DNA of 64,000 nucleotides from an uncultured Eubacteriales bacterium (GTDB lineage: Bacteria; Bacillota; Clostridia; Oscillospirales; Acutalibacteraceae): NCBI GenBank assembly GCA_934541115.1, contig CAKTDF010000010.1, positions 1-64,000 of the forward strand. The letters are read 5' to 3'. The notes beneath the pieces were generated by a model that was not told the origin of the DNA, made no database searches, and saw only the letters and a program-made list of their open reading frames with translations. This document shows, in pieces, positions 40,535 to 49,125 of the stretch. Each line of letters opens with the position of its first letter. Position 1 is the first letter of the stretch. A program made the position numbers and the translations under genes.

Positions 40535-41758
40535 TCAAACTTTTATCTTGAATACTATTCCGTCGGCTGTTCTTTCGGCTTTGATTGTTCCGCCGTGGGC
40601 TTCTGCCGTCGCTTTGGCAATCGAAAGTCCTATTCCTGTTCCGCCGGTAGCTTTTGAGCGCGAAGAATCCGGGCGATAAAACCGCTCAAAAAGACGTTCA
40701 AGGTCGGGCACATTGGCAACGCTGCATGTGTTGCCGACTTCAACAACGTTCTTTTTTCCGTTGCCGTAGGCATTGAGAAAGATTTTTCCGTTTTCACTCG
40801 TATATTTGAGGGCATTGTCAAGCAGAATGGAAATCATCTGCTGAACGCTTGTGCAGTCGCCCGTCATTGTGAGGTTGTTTTCGATGCTGCGGCTGTATTC
40901 AAAGCCCTTTGCGGCGGCGAGCGTTTCAAACGGTTCGGATATCTCCCACACTGCGTCGCTGAGTGAAAATTCGCTTCTGTCCGGAAACGGGTTTTCCTCG
41001 TCAAGGCGGGAGAGGGTAACGAGGTTTGAAATGAGCTTTGAAAGCCGACCGGATTGAAACTTGATGTTTTGTACCCACTCGTCATCGGCGTACTCCATTT
41101 CAAGAACGTCTGCACTCGTTGAAATTGCAGTCAACGGAGTCTTCAACTCATGGCTTGCGTTGGTGATGAATTGCTTTTGGGTTTCAAGATTTCTGGCATA
41201 CGGCGCGATTGCACGCTTTGAAAAGAGAAGAACAAGCAAAAAAACGACCAACAGGCATACCGCCGCAATTGTGACAGTCAGAATCAAAAGCGAACGCACA
41301 GACTGAACCTCCTTTTCTGAGTTAAGGAAAAGGACGACCGTTTCACTTTGGCTTTTCTTGACCAAAAAACGATAGCTGTTGTAATATCCGCTCGCTTTTT
41401 TGCCGTTCAGCACGTGAGAAGCAAAGCTTTCTGCTTCTTCTTCTGTGATTGACGCAACGTGATCCTTGTCAACGCGGGTCAGCTCGCCGTTTGAATCATA
41501 GTGAACCGAGAAAAAGCGCAGCATATACTGAACCTCTTTTGAAAAACGTCCTCCGTTTTCAAAGGGAGGCGCATTCGGTTCGGGGGGAAAGGTTTTTCCC
41601 TCGTCGTTCAGCTGCGAAAGGTGCAAAAGCGAAGAATCCTGTTGAGTTGTGATATTATGATAATTCCAGACGTTCACCGCGCAAAGCAGAGTAAGAATGA
41701 CCGCCGCAAAAGCAATCATTGCCGCGCCGATGAAACGCCACCGCATTTTTTTTAACAT
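40535..41758 (-). CDS. Sensor histidine kinase
   Basis: A 407-residue membrane sensor. Two membrane helices (about 8-30 and 165-188) flank an extracytoplasmic sensing domain of about 135 residues. The HisKA domain follows with SHELKTPLTAISTS, then the ATPase domain with N box DNALKYT and G boxes EVGNT and GTGIGLSIAKATAEAHGG. The start is the ATG after GGAAAGG; the frame extends 21 codons upstream without a site. It is encoded 108 bases downstream of its response regulator, on the same strand. The sensed signal is not evident. Confidence 0.95.
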   Translation of the reverse strand: MLKKMRWRFIGAAMIAFAAVILTLLCAVNVWNYHNITTQQDSSLLHLSQLNDEGKTFPPEPNAPPFENGGRFSKEVQYMLRFFSVHYDSNGELTRVDKDHVASITEEEAESFASHVLNGKKASGYYNSYRFLVKKSQSETVVLFLNSEKEVQSVRSLLILTVTIAAVCLLVVFLLVLLFSKRAIAPYARNLETQKQFITNASHELKTPLTAISTSADVLEMEYADDEWVQNIKFQSGRLSKLISNLVTLSRLDEENPFPDRSEFSLSDAVWEISEPFETLAAAKGFEYSRSIENNLTMTGDCTSVQQMISILLDNALKYTSENGKIFLNAYGNGKKNVVEVGNTCSVANVPDLERLFERFYRPDSSRSKATGGTGIGLSIAKATAEAHGGTIKAERTADGIVFKIKV

Positions 41759-41866
41759 AACATAGCCTTTCCGACTACAAAAATAATAATAATCAATTCG
41801 GACTGACCTTGCCGTAGTCAAACAAGGCGCGCCGATATAAGCTGCCGTTCGGTCAAGCGCCTCTCC

Positions 41867-42541
41867 TCAGCTTATACTTTCCAGCGTGTAGCCTGCGCCG
41901 CGAATCGTTTTAATTGATACGTTTGAAGAGAGCTGCTTTAGCTTTCTTCTGAGAAAGCCGATATATGTCCAAACAACGTCAATTTCCGCCTCGGAGTCGA
42001 ATCCCCAGATTTTTTCCATCAAACAATCGGTTGAAAAAACGTGCCCGGGGTTGCGCATAAAAAGCTCCGTGAGCTGAAATTCCTTGTTGTTGAGCCGAAT
42101 CTCTTCTCCGTTTACGGAAAGAGTATATCGCCCGCAATCAAGAACCGTGTTGCCGAGCGTAAGGAGAGTTGGAGAAAAAGAGCTGCTGCGGCGTGAAAGC
42201 GCACGGACTCTTGCCAAAAACTCGCTTGAGGCAAAAGGCTTTGGCAAATAGTCGTCCGCTCCGGCGTCAAGACCGGCAACGCGGTCTTCAATTTCTCCCT
42301 TTGCCGTCAAAAAGAGCGTGGGAGTCATTATTCCCTCTTTGCGCATGTTTTTCAAAACCTCAATTCCGTCCATTCCGGGCATCATGATGTCCAGCACAAC
42401 GGCGTCATACTGAGTTGCCCTGGCGTAATCGAGCGCGTCGATTCCGTTGCCGACGGTATCGACGGAAAACTTGTTTTTTTCAAGCATTATTTTCAGTGCA
42501 CGGGCAATTGTTGCCTCGTCCTCGGCAATGAGTACACGCAT
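41867..42541 (-). CDS. OmpR-family response regulator
   Basis: A 224-residue regulator. The receiver domain (1-120) has the acidic pair EDE, the phospho-acceptor Asp in DAVVLDIMMPGMDG and the late Lys in LPKPFASSEFLARV. A winged-helix DNA-binding domain follows (about 130-224; NNKEFQLTELFMRNPGHVFS, VWTYIGFLRRKL). The start at 42541 is preceded by GGTGATC; an ATG 12 bases upstream is also possible. It pairs with the adjacent histidine kinase and is divergent from the VTC/DUF4956/CotH cluster, a plausible but unproven target. Confidence 0.95.
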   Translation of the reverse strand: MRVLIAEDEATIARALKIMLEKNKFSVDTVGNGIDALDYARATQYDAVVLDIMMPGMDGIEVLKNMRKEGIMTPTLFLTAKGEIEDRVAGLDAGADDYLPKPFASSEFLARVRALSRRSSSFSPTLLTLGNTVLDCGRYTLSVNGEEIRLNNKEFQLTELFMRNPGHVFSTDCLMEKIWGFDSEAEIDVVWTYIGFLRRKLKQLSSNVSIKTIRGAGYTLESIS

Positions 42542-42553
42542 ATTGATCACCAT

Positions 42554-43032
42554 AGTCTTTCCGGCTGCAAAAGATAAAGCACATTTGCCCCCTGCCGCAG
42601 CCGGGCAGGGCGCGGCTGTAATTTAATATGATAATACATTAAAGCTCCATGCTGAAATGTGCCTAAAAAAAGAAAAAATTAAATTTTAATCAGCTTTAAA
42701 GCTGTTTTTCGGTTTCGTTTCAGGAAAGAGCCCGATAATACAGGCAACACGAAGGGATTTAAGGAAACTTTTTAAAGACTTCGTAACGGCAGCTGCCCGC
42801 CGGAAAGAGGCAGGCAAAAAACAACAGGCTGCACCGAAAGCAGACCTTTTCTATATATTCTTCCGCGCAAAACCGCCCAAACGCCATACACCGGTTCTGC
42901 AAGAGGAAGACGAAAATTGATGTATCTCCTTTGATTCAAAAATAGCAGCCGGACAATTCGTTCGGCTGTTATTTTTGTCAGGCAAAAAGTATTTCGGAAG
43001 TTTTTCAACTACATTTCGGGAAGTAATGCAAA
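42554..43032. other. Long intergenic region between the regulator and the VTC cluster
   Basis: About 480 bases without a supported gene. It contains AT-rich tracts, a terminator-like hairpin at 42941-42977 on the plus strand and possible stems upstream of it (CAGCTGCCCGCC near 42790). The layout, a spacer ending in a terminator about 100 bases before the VTC gene, would fit a cis-regulatory leader or a small RNA. No known class was recognised and no confident promoter was found. Confidence 0.4.
42941..42977 (+). terminator. Terminator-like hairpin upstream of the VTC gene
   Basis: An 11-bp stem (AATAGCAGCCG/CGGCTGTTATT, one wobble) followed by TTTG within a T-rich tract. Confidence 0.7.
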
Positions 43033-43072
43033 AATGCATTCACCACAGCAACAGCGAAAGGAGGAATGCATT
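43033..43072 (+). promoter_or_regulatory. Hairpin framing the VTC ribosome binding site
   Basis: A perfect nine-base inverted repeat, AATGCATTC (43033-43041) and GAATGCATT (43064-43072), ends exactly at the start codon and encloses AAAGGAGG in its 22-base loop. It may control translation. Confidence 0.5.
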
Positions 43073-43765
43073 ATGGAGCTAAACGGGAAGTACCGCCATG
43101 AGCTGAAATATAAAATTTCAGCGGCGGATTATCTTTCGATCCGTCAACGGATAAGACCCGTTATGAAAACGGACGCGCATTCGGATAAAAACGGCAAATA
43201 CGCAATTTACAGCGTTTATTTTGACAATATCTATGACAAGGCGCTTTTGGAAAAGGTGAACGGCGTTCAAAAAAGAGAAAAGTTCAGAATTCGCTATTAT
43301 AATAATGACTTTTCTTTTATATCCCTTGAAAAAAAGCTAAAGTATAATGACCTTTGTATGAAGGAAAGTGCACAAATCACAAAAGACGAGTTCTTTTCAA
43401 TTCTTTCCGGCGGGGGCGGTTGGATGTGCCGCCACCCCGAGCCGCTTGTAAAGGAGCTGTACTGCAAAATGAAAACGCAGCAGCTGCGCCCGCGTGTTCT
43501 CGTTTCATATGTACGCGAAGCATATATTTACGCGCCGGGCAATGTCAGAGTCACCTTTGACTCAAAAATCAGAACAAGTCTTTTTGTCCGTGATTTTGCA
43601 AAAAACGGCTTTGAGGGCATCAGCGCAACAGACGCGCCGTCTGATATGATTCTTGAGGTCAAGTTTGACGATTTTCTTCCCGATGTCATTGCGCGGCTGA
43701 TTCAGACCGGAAACGCAAGGCAGCAGGCTTTTTCAAAGTACTGCACGTGCCGCAAATTCGGATAA
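43073..43765 (+). CDS. VTC-domain polyphosphate polymerase-like protein
   Basis: A 230-residue soluble protein of the VTC domain family, the tunnel-shaped catalytic fold that makes polyphosphate from ATP in yeast Vtc4. Conserved basic and acidic residues line up in order: RHELKYKIS, YSVYFDN, KREKFRIRYYN, SLEKKLK, PRVLVSYVREAY, VRVTFDSKIR and MILEVKFDDFLP. No membrane segment is present. The start is the ATG after AAAGGAGG; a GTG/ATG-like start 39 bases upstream would disrupt the hairpin. It forms an operon with a DUF4956 membrane protein (50 bases downstream) and a CotH protein. Polymerase activity is likely from the family but unproven for this bacterial branch. Confidence 0.88.
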   Translation: MELNGKYRHELKYKISAADYLSIRQRIRPVMKTDAHSDKNGKYAIYSVYFDNIYDKALLEKVNGVQKREKFRIRYYNNDFSFISLEKKLKYNDLCMKESAQITKDEFFSILSGGGGWMCRHPEPLVKELYCKMKTQQLRPRVLVSYVREAYIYAPGNVRVTFDSKIRTSLFVRDFAKNGFEGISATDAPSDMILEVKFDDFLPDVIARLIQTGNARQQAFSKYCTCRKFG

Positions 43766-43814
43766 CACCGAAAAATCCCTGCACATTTCAATAATTAAAA
43801 GAGGAGTATAAATT

Positions 43815-44486
43815 ATGACTTTCAATGATATTTTTAAATCAAGCTTTTTGGAGAATATAACGGAGTTTTCTGTTCTTGACACTCTGCTCGGTCTTGCGGC
43901 CGCGTTGGTGATCGGTCTTTTTATCTTTTTAATTTATAAGAAAACGCTCACAGGTGTAATGTATTCAAGCGGCTTTGCATTGACCCTTGTCGGTCTTTCG
44001 CTGGTCACAACGCTCGTCATTATGGCAGTCACTTCAAACGTTGTTCTTTCCCTCGGCATGGTCGGCGCGCTTTCAATCGTCCGTTTCAGAACGGCAATCA
44101 AGGAACCGGTTGAAATTGTTTTTCTTTTCTGGTCTCTCGCCGTCGGAATAGTGATCGGTGCCGGAATGATTCCGCTGGCGGTCATCGGCTCGGCAATAAT
44201 CGGCGTAATTCTTTTGCTCTTTGCAAACAGAAAAATAAGGAACAATCCGTATATTCTTGTCCTCTCCTGCAAAAACGAGCAGGCGGAAACCCTTGCGCTT
44301 GAGGCGCTCAAAGCGAACACGGCGCACTACATTGTGAAAGCAAAAACCGTCACCGCAGACGGAATTGAGCTGACGGCGGAGCTGAAAACAAAAGACGCGT
44401 CAACCGCCTTTGTCAACAGCATTGCGGTGTTGGAGGGCGTTGAAAACGCAACCCTTGTCAGCTATAACGGCGAATACATGTCATGA
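43815..44486 (+). CDS. DUF4956 membrane protein
   Basis: A 223-residue protein with four membrane helices (about 22-44, 50-77, 83-90/103-125 and 128-140) and a C-terminal cytoplasmic domain of about 80 residues with an ACT-like alternation of strands. The phrase SLGMVGALSIVRFRTAIKEPVEIVFLFWSL between helices is the hallmark of DUF4956. Function is unknown, but the family is repeatedly found beside VTC-domain and CotH genes, so a role in handling the polymerase product at the membrane is plausible. AGAGGAG precedes the ATG. Its stop lies 13 bases before the CotH start. Confidence 0.9.
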   Translation: MTFNDIFKSSFLENITEFSVLDTLLGLAAALVIGLFIFLIYKKTLTGVMYSSGFALTLVGLSLVTTLVIMAVTSNVVLSLGMVGALSIVRFRTAIKEPVEIVFLFWSLAVGIVIGAGMIPLAVIGSAIIGVILLLFANRKIRNNPYILVLSCKNEQAETLALEALKANTAHYIVKAKTVTADGIELTAELKTKDASTAFVNSIAVLEGVENATLVSYNGEYMS

Positions 44487-44499
44487 GGAGGGAAAGAGC

Positions 44500-46761
44500 A
44501 TGGCAGAGCATAAACATATAACAAAAATAATCTCCGTTGTCATGGCGCTTGCGGTTTGTTTGTGCCTGTGTGCAACAGCCTTTTCTGATGAGATAAAAAC
44601 CTATGCAGGCTCCGACGGGATAAGCATGGAATACGAAACCTCTCTTTTTGACACCGAAATTCCGCTTGACATCAACATAATCATGGACAGTGCGGATTGG
44701 GAGGATATGCTTTCAAACGCCACGGCAGAGGAGTACAAAGAATGCAACGTAGAAATCAACGGAACCACGTTTTATCGCGTAGGAATCCGTCCCAAGGGCA
44801 ACACCAGCCTTTCTTCAATTGCGTCGGATCCGACTACCGACCGCTACAGCTTTAAGCTGGAGTTTGACAAGTACGTTGACGGTCAGACCTGTTTCGGTCT
44901 TGATAAGCTTGTGCTCAACAACAATTATGCCGACGCAACCAATATGAAAGAGGCGCTCATTTATGATATGTTCAAATATACAGGGGCGGACGCGTCGCTT
45001 TATAACTACGCCAAAATAAATGTCAACGGCGAGTATTGGGGCGTGTACCTTGCCCTTGAATCGGTTGAAGACAGCTTTCTTCTGCGTAACTACGGCGTTC
45101 AGAGCGGAGAATTGTATAAGCCCGAGAGCATGAATATCGGCGGCGGAAAAGGCGATAAGCAGGGCGAAAGACCCAACGAAAATATGACCCCACCGGAGAA
45201 CAAATCCGAAACTTCAAGCGGCGGTCAGATCAATGCAGAAATGAACGATGCCAACGCGCAGGAACCAAACGGCGGTACCGCAGAAAATACCGATGCGGCA
45301 GAAGTGCTTTCAGTTTCAAAGGGAACTGACGAAACAGCCTCCGGTGAAACCGCACCGACCGCAGAAAGCAATGCACAGCAAAACGACCTTCCGGGAGAAA
45401 ACAAAGCAGATAACGTACCGGACGGTCAGGGCGGATTTTCAATGAGCTCCGGCGGAGCCGATCTCAATTATATCGATGACGATTTGGACTCTTATTCGAC
45501 CATTTGGGACGGCGAGGTAACAGATTCAAAAAAGGCGGACCGCAAGCGTGTTGTGACCGCGCTGAAAAACATCTCTGAGGGCACACAGCTTGAAAAATAC
45601 ATGGACATTGACAACCTTGCCAGATACATGGCAGTTCACGTGTTTTCTGTTAATGACGACAGCCTTTCCGGTTCAATGGCGCATAACTATTACCTTTATG
45701 AATCGGGAGGAAAGCTCAATCTCATTCCGTGGGATTATAATCTTGCTTTCGGCGGTATGGGCGGCGGAAACAACGCAACCTCGGTCGTTAATGAAGCGAT
45801 CGACAACGCGTTCTCCGTAACCGACTTTTTTGATACGCTCACCGCAAACGAGGAGTATAACGCTTTATATTATGACAACCTCAAAAAAGTGGTGGAATAT
45901 ATAAACGGCGGCGAATTTGAAAAATTTTACAGCCGAGTCAGAAGTCAGATAGACTACCTTGTAAAAAGCGATCCCACTGCCTTTTACAGCTATGATGAGT
46001 ATACCGAAGCGGCGGAAACACTGTATGAGCTTGTAAAGCTGCGCGGTGAATCGATAGAAAAGCAGATTTCCGGCGAGATTCCGTCAACAGCCGAGGCGCA
46101 AAAGAGCGCGGCAAATCTTGTTGACGCGTCGAGCCTCAACCTCAATGTGCTCGGCAGCATGAATAACGGCGGCGGAAAAGGCGGTTTTGATGTCCGTCAG
46201 GTCAACAATGCCGCAGAAAAAGAATCCACGGAAGAAAAGGAAAACGCCGCCTCTGCCACGGCAGAGAGCGAGCCTGCGGCAAAAAACAGCGGCGGCGATT
46301 CAAACTCCGATTCTTCTTCTCAGACTCAGAATGCGGCGGGAGCCAACGGTTCTCCTCCGTCCCTGCCCGACGGACAGGCGCCCGGCGGTATGGCACCGCC
46401 GGATATGGGCAACGGTGTTCCGGGAGAGACTCCGTCGGCACCGGATTTTGGAGCTCAGAACACGCAAAGCGAGAGCCAAACAACTGCGGCGGCTCAGAAC
46501 AGTTCTGCCGGCGAAAGCAGTTCTTCTGCCGATAACTCGGAGTCAGAGTCTCAGACAACGCAAAACGCCGGCGATGCAAACGGCATGAATCCGGGAAATG
46601 ATTTTTTCGGCGGCGGACAAAGGACTCCTCCCGGCATGGGTCAGAACAGTTCTTCCGGATTTAACGCAAAGAATTTTGCCGTGTACGGAATCTGCCTTGC
46701 AATAATTCTGGTGTTCTTGCTTTTTGCCGCACTGTATAAAAGAAGACCGGGAAAGGGATAA
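44500..46761 (+). CDS. Secreted, membrane-anchored CotH-family kinase
   Basis: A 753-residue protein. The start is the ATG after GGAGGGAAAG; upstream in-frame codons overlap DUF4956. A signal peptide (about 1-27) leads to a CotH kinase domain (about 45-560), the fold of the Bacillus spore coat kinase CotH. Diagnostic phrases are RPKGNTSLSS, SFKLEFDKYV, WGVYLALESVEDSF, MAVHVFSVNDDSLSGSMAHNYYLY and the metal-binding LIPWDYNLAFGG. A Gly/Asn/Glu-rich insert of about 115 residues splits the domain. A Ser/Gln/Pro-rich stalk precedes a final membrane helix (about 722-745) and a basic tail. It would act outside the membrane. Last gene of the VTC cluster. Confidence 0.92.
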   Translation: MAEHKHITKIISVVMALAVCLCLCATAFSDEIKTYAGSDGISMEYETSLFDTEIPLDINIIMDSADWEDMLSNATAEEYKECNVEINGTTFYRVGIRPKGNTSLSSIASDPTTDRYSFKLEFDKYVDGQTCFGLDKLVLNNNYADATNMKEALIYDMFKYTGADASLYNYAKINVNGEYWGVYLALESVEDSFLLRNYGVQSGELYKPESMNIGGGKGDKQGERPNENMTPPENKSETSSGGQINAEMNDANAQEPNGGTAENTDAAEVLSVSKGTDETASGETAPTAESNAQQNDLPGENKADNVPDGQGGFSMSSGGADLNYIDDDLDSYSTIWDGEVTDSKKADRKRVVTALKNISEGTQLEKYMDIDNLARYMAVHVFSVNDDSLSGSMAHNYYLYESGGKLNLIPWDYNLAFGGMGGGNNATSVVNEAIDNAFSVTDFFDTLTANEEYNALYYDNLKKVVEYINGGEFEKFYSRVRSQIDYLVKSDPTAFYSYDEYTEAAETLYELVKLRGESIEKQISGEIPSTAEAQKSAANLVDASSLNLNVLGSMNNGGGKGGFDVRQVNNAAEKESTEEKENAASATAESEPAAKNSGGDSNSDSSSQTQNAAGANGSPPSLPDGQAPGGMAPPDMGNGVPGETPSAPDFGAQNTQSESQTTAAAQNSSAGESSSSADNSESESQTTQNAGDANGMNPGNDFFGGGQRTPPGMGQNSSSGFNAKNFAVYGICLAIILVFLLFAALYKRRPGKG

Positions 46762-46812
46762 AAAGCAAATATCACATTCCCGGCAGGGTATCAATTTGAA
46801 AAACGTAAAAGA

Positions 46813-46844
46813 AAGAACCGCACAAAAAGTGCGGCTCTTTTTTT
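46813..46844. terminator. Bidirectional terminator between CotH and tRNA-Thr
   Basis: Stem AAGAACCGCAC/GTGCGGCTCTT (one mismatch) with an AAAAA loop and T7 on the plus side; on the minus strand it ends in TTCTTTCTTTT just after the tRNA. Confidence 0.9.
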
Positions 46845-46919
46845 GGAGCTACTGGTCGGACTCGAACCGACGACCTGCGCATTACGAATGCGCTGCTCTA
46901 CCAACTGAGCCACAGTAGC
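46844..46919 (-). tRNA. tRNA-Thr (anticodon CGU)
   Basis: A 76-base cloverleaf read on the minus strand. Acceptor GCTACTG/CAGTAGC, D arm GGCTCAGTTGGTAGAGC, anticodon stem GCGCA/TGCGC with loop TTCGTAA (anticodon CGT), T arm GTCGGTTCGAGTCCGAC, and an encoded CCA end. All arms pair fully. Confidence 0.97.
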
Positions 46920-47040
46920 AAAAATATCAAAACAACTGCTAAAACCAAATGCCGGACATACCCTGCTCCTTCGGCTTAATCGCAATTGCCAAGATACTAT
47001 ACCATATAAAACTGAAAAAGTAAAGAACTTTTTCTTTTTT

Positions 47041-48021
47041 TCAACTCTTTTTCTTTTGGCGGATATCCGTGCCGACAAGCAAAAGTCTTTCGCTTGTGCC
47101 GAGGATTCTTGATGTAACGCGCTGAGAATATCGCTCCTCCAGCTCCGGGAGAGTGAGATTGGTGTTTATTATCATCGGTCTGCCGGAATTTATGCGCGTA
47201 TTGACAATGTTATAAAGCGAAGCGACTGTGAATTGAGTTGAAAACTCGGAGCCGAGGTCATCGAGGATAAGAAGATCGCTTTCATAAAGACGGTCGCCGA
47301 TGCTTTCGTTCACCTTTTCCCGTGAAAACTGTTCTTTTTGCAATGCGTCCATAACCGTGTGAATGCTGGCGTAATAGACGTCAAAGCCGCGGTCAATGAC
47401 CTTGTTGGCTATGGCGAGAGAAAGGTGGGTTTTGCCAAGTCCCGTTTTTCCGCTGATGAGCAGACTGCAGCTCTCGCGTGAGAATTTTTCCGCATAGTTC
47501 TTGCAGAATCTTAAAGTGCCGGTCGCAAGTCGGCGCGGACTCACCGAAAGCTCCGAGTCGGTCTCTTCGGAATAAAGACTGACGTCAAAATTTTCAAAGG
47601 TACATTTTTTCATGCTCTGCGAAATGCCAAGCTCGTCCTTTGCCGTCTGTTTTATGAGCTCAAGGTAGCACTTACAGTAGTAGCCGTCGTGCGAGCCGGT
47701 GTCATGGCAAACGGGGCAGGTATACTTAACGTCAAGATAATCTTCCGGAAAGCCGGCGCTCAAAAGCGCGGCTTTTCTTTTTTCCTGCGCCTCAAGGTTC
47801 TTTTTTGAAAGGTTCAAAACAAATTGCTTTGCGTCCTCGCCCATAGAAACGCTCTTTATGACCTCTGCCGCATAGGCAGCCATTTCACGCTCCGCTTCTG
47901 CAATTTCCGGGCAGACGGCAACCGCGGCGGCTCTGCGCTGAGCCTGCTCATTTTCGGCTTTGCGCCGACGCTCTTCAAGAATGTTTTTAGCTTTGATGTA
48001 AACGCTTCTTCTGTACGCCAT
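47041..48021 (-). CDS. DnaI/DnaC-like helicase loader ATPase
   Basis: A 326-residue AAA+ protein. The N-terminal third is helical and ends in a zinc-binding CPVCHDTGSHDGYYCKC. The ATPase domain has Walker A GKTGLGKTHL (about 190-199), Walker B LLILDDLGSE and an arginine-containing sensor (RVTSRILG). This matches DnaI/DnaC-type loaders that place the replicative helicase at origins or restart sites. The gene follows the DnaD-like gene by 11 bases, the usual clostridial pair, which supports a role in replication initiation. Confidence 0.92.
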   Translation of the reverse strand: MAYRRSVYIKAKNILEERRRKAENEQAQRRAAAVAVCPEIAEAEREMAAYAAEVIKSVSMGEDAKQFVLNLSKKNLEAQEKRKAALLSAGFPEDYLDVKYTCPVCHDTGSHDGYYCKCYLELIKQTAKDELGISQSMKKCTFENFDVSLYSEETDSELSVSPRRLATGTLRFCKNYAEKFSRESCSLLISGKTGLGKTHLSLAIANKVIDRGFDVYYASIHTVMDALQKEQFSREKVNESIGDRLYESDLLILDDLGSEFSTQFTVASLYNIVNTRINSGRPMIINTNLTLPELEERYSQRVTSRILGTSERLLLVGTDIRQKKKS

Positions 48022-48032
48022 CTTTTTGCCCC

Positions 48033-49097
48033 TTACTCTTCGTCGTCAAGATATCTGAGCGCAACAAGGTCCTTTTCATATGCGCCTATGTCATAGGAGG
48101 CATTGCTTGAAAAGACCTCCTGCTTTTTCTTTTCTGTTTTCTTTTTGGCTTTGCCAAAGTTGCTCTCGTTCCAGCGTTCCTGCTCTCTTTGGGCGTCCGA
48201 TGGGGATTTTACTCCCTTGTCGTGCCAGTTTTTGAGAACTCTGTTCATGTATTCAAGACTCATTTTTCCGGTGTTGTCAATGCAGATCTCATACGCAAGG
48301 CAGATCATCTCGCATGAAAACCCGTATTCCTTTGACCAAACGGTCAAAAACTTGCGCTGCTTCGCCGTTGGCTTTGGATTTTTTACTCCGGTCAGCTCGC
48401 AGAATCGGCGCCAGAGTCCGTCCGCCTCGTTTTGAGCGCTTATGTATTCTTCGGCCCTTTCAATCGTGTCAATTTCTTTTTCGCTCCACTCTCTGCCGAC
48501 CGACGCGATGTATTTATAGCCGGTTTTTCCCTTTGAAAGGGCATATTCAAGCAGCATCAGAATGACTTCCGCGGGAAGTCCGTAGCTGTCATGGAGCATG
48601 ATAAGAATAGACTGACCCTCATAGCCGATGGTCTTGCCGAGTATATTCTGCGCCTCGGTGAAAAGAAGCCGCAGCTCCTCGCATTCGCCGCAGCGAACGG
48701 CAATTTGTTCGTGGCTGGGACGCGAAATGGGCAGCTCGGCAACTCTTTTTGCCGCCGGCTTTTCGGGTACCGCCGCTTCCGGTGCCGGCACCGGTTGCTT
48801 TGCCGGGCTTTCTTCCGCGTCCTGCGCCGGGAGCGGCTTTTTTTCGGGTTGTTTTCCGTCTTCGAGAACCAGACCGCGTTCAAGCCAGAACACCATTGCG
48901 TCGGCAACGTCTCCGCGGTCTGCGCCGAGCGCTTTTGCAATCGCCTCGCAGGAGGTGTCGCCGTTCGGGGCGTTGCAGTAAAGGTACAGCAATGCTTTGA
49001 GACCGACTGCGCCGGCAAGGCGAAGATTTTCTTTTACAACGGCTTTCGGCAGCACAAAAACATCGCCGTAAGCCTCGGGATTTATTTTATAGTTCAT
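48033..49097 (-). CDS. DnaD-domain replication initiation protein
   Basis: A 354-residue protein with an N-terminal winged-helix-like part (about 1-80; VGLKALLYLYCNAPNGDT), a Pro/Ala/Glu linker (about 85-130) and two DnaD/DnaB-type helical domains (about 135-205 and 215-300). The second ends in the YMNRVLKNWHDKGVKS phrase typical of the DnaD-like C-terminal motif. These proteins act in primosome assembly with DnaI-type loaders, encoded next. AAAGGA precedes the ATG. Confidence 0.9.
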   Translation of the reverse strand: MNYKINPEAYGDVFVLPKAVVKENLRLAGAVGLKALLYLYCNAPNGDTSCEAIAKALGADRGDVADAMVFWLERGLVLEDGKQPEKKPLPAQDAEESPAKQPVPAPEAAVPEKPAAKRVAELPISRPSHEQIAVRCGECEELRLLFTEAQNILGKTIGYEGQSILIMLHDSYGLPAEVILMLLEYALSKGKTGYKYIASVGREWSEKEIDTIERAEEYISAQNEADGLWRRFCELTGVKNPKPTAKQRKFLTVWSKEYGFSCEMICLAYEICIDNTGKMSLEYMNRVLKNWHDKGVKSPSDAQREQERWNESNFGKAKKKTEKKKQEVFSSNASYDIGAYEKDLVALRYLDDEE

Positions 49098-49125
49098 TTT
49101 TTCCTTTCAGCCGTGAGCAACGGAT

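Noticed and set aside
42554..43032. Known riboswitch (cobalamin, c-di-GMP, SAM) upstream of the VTC gene
   Set aside because: A terminator-like hairpin exists but no conserved aptamer core was found on inspection.
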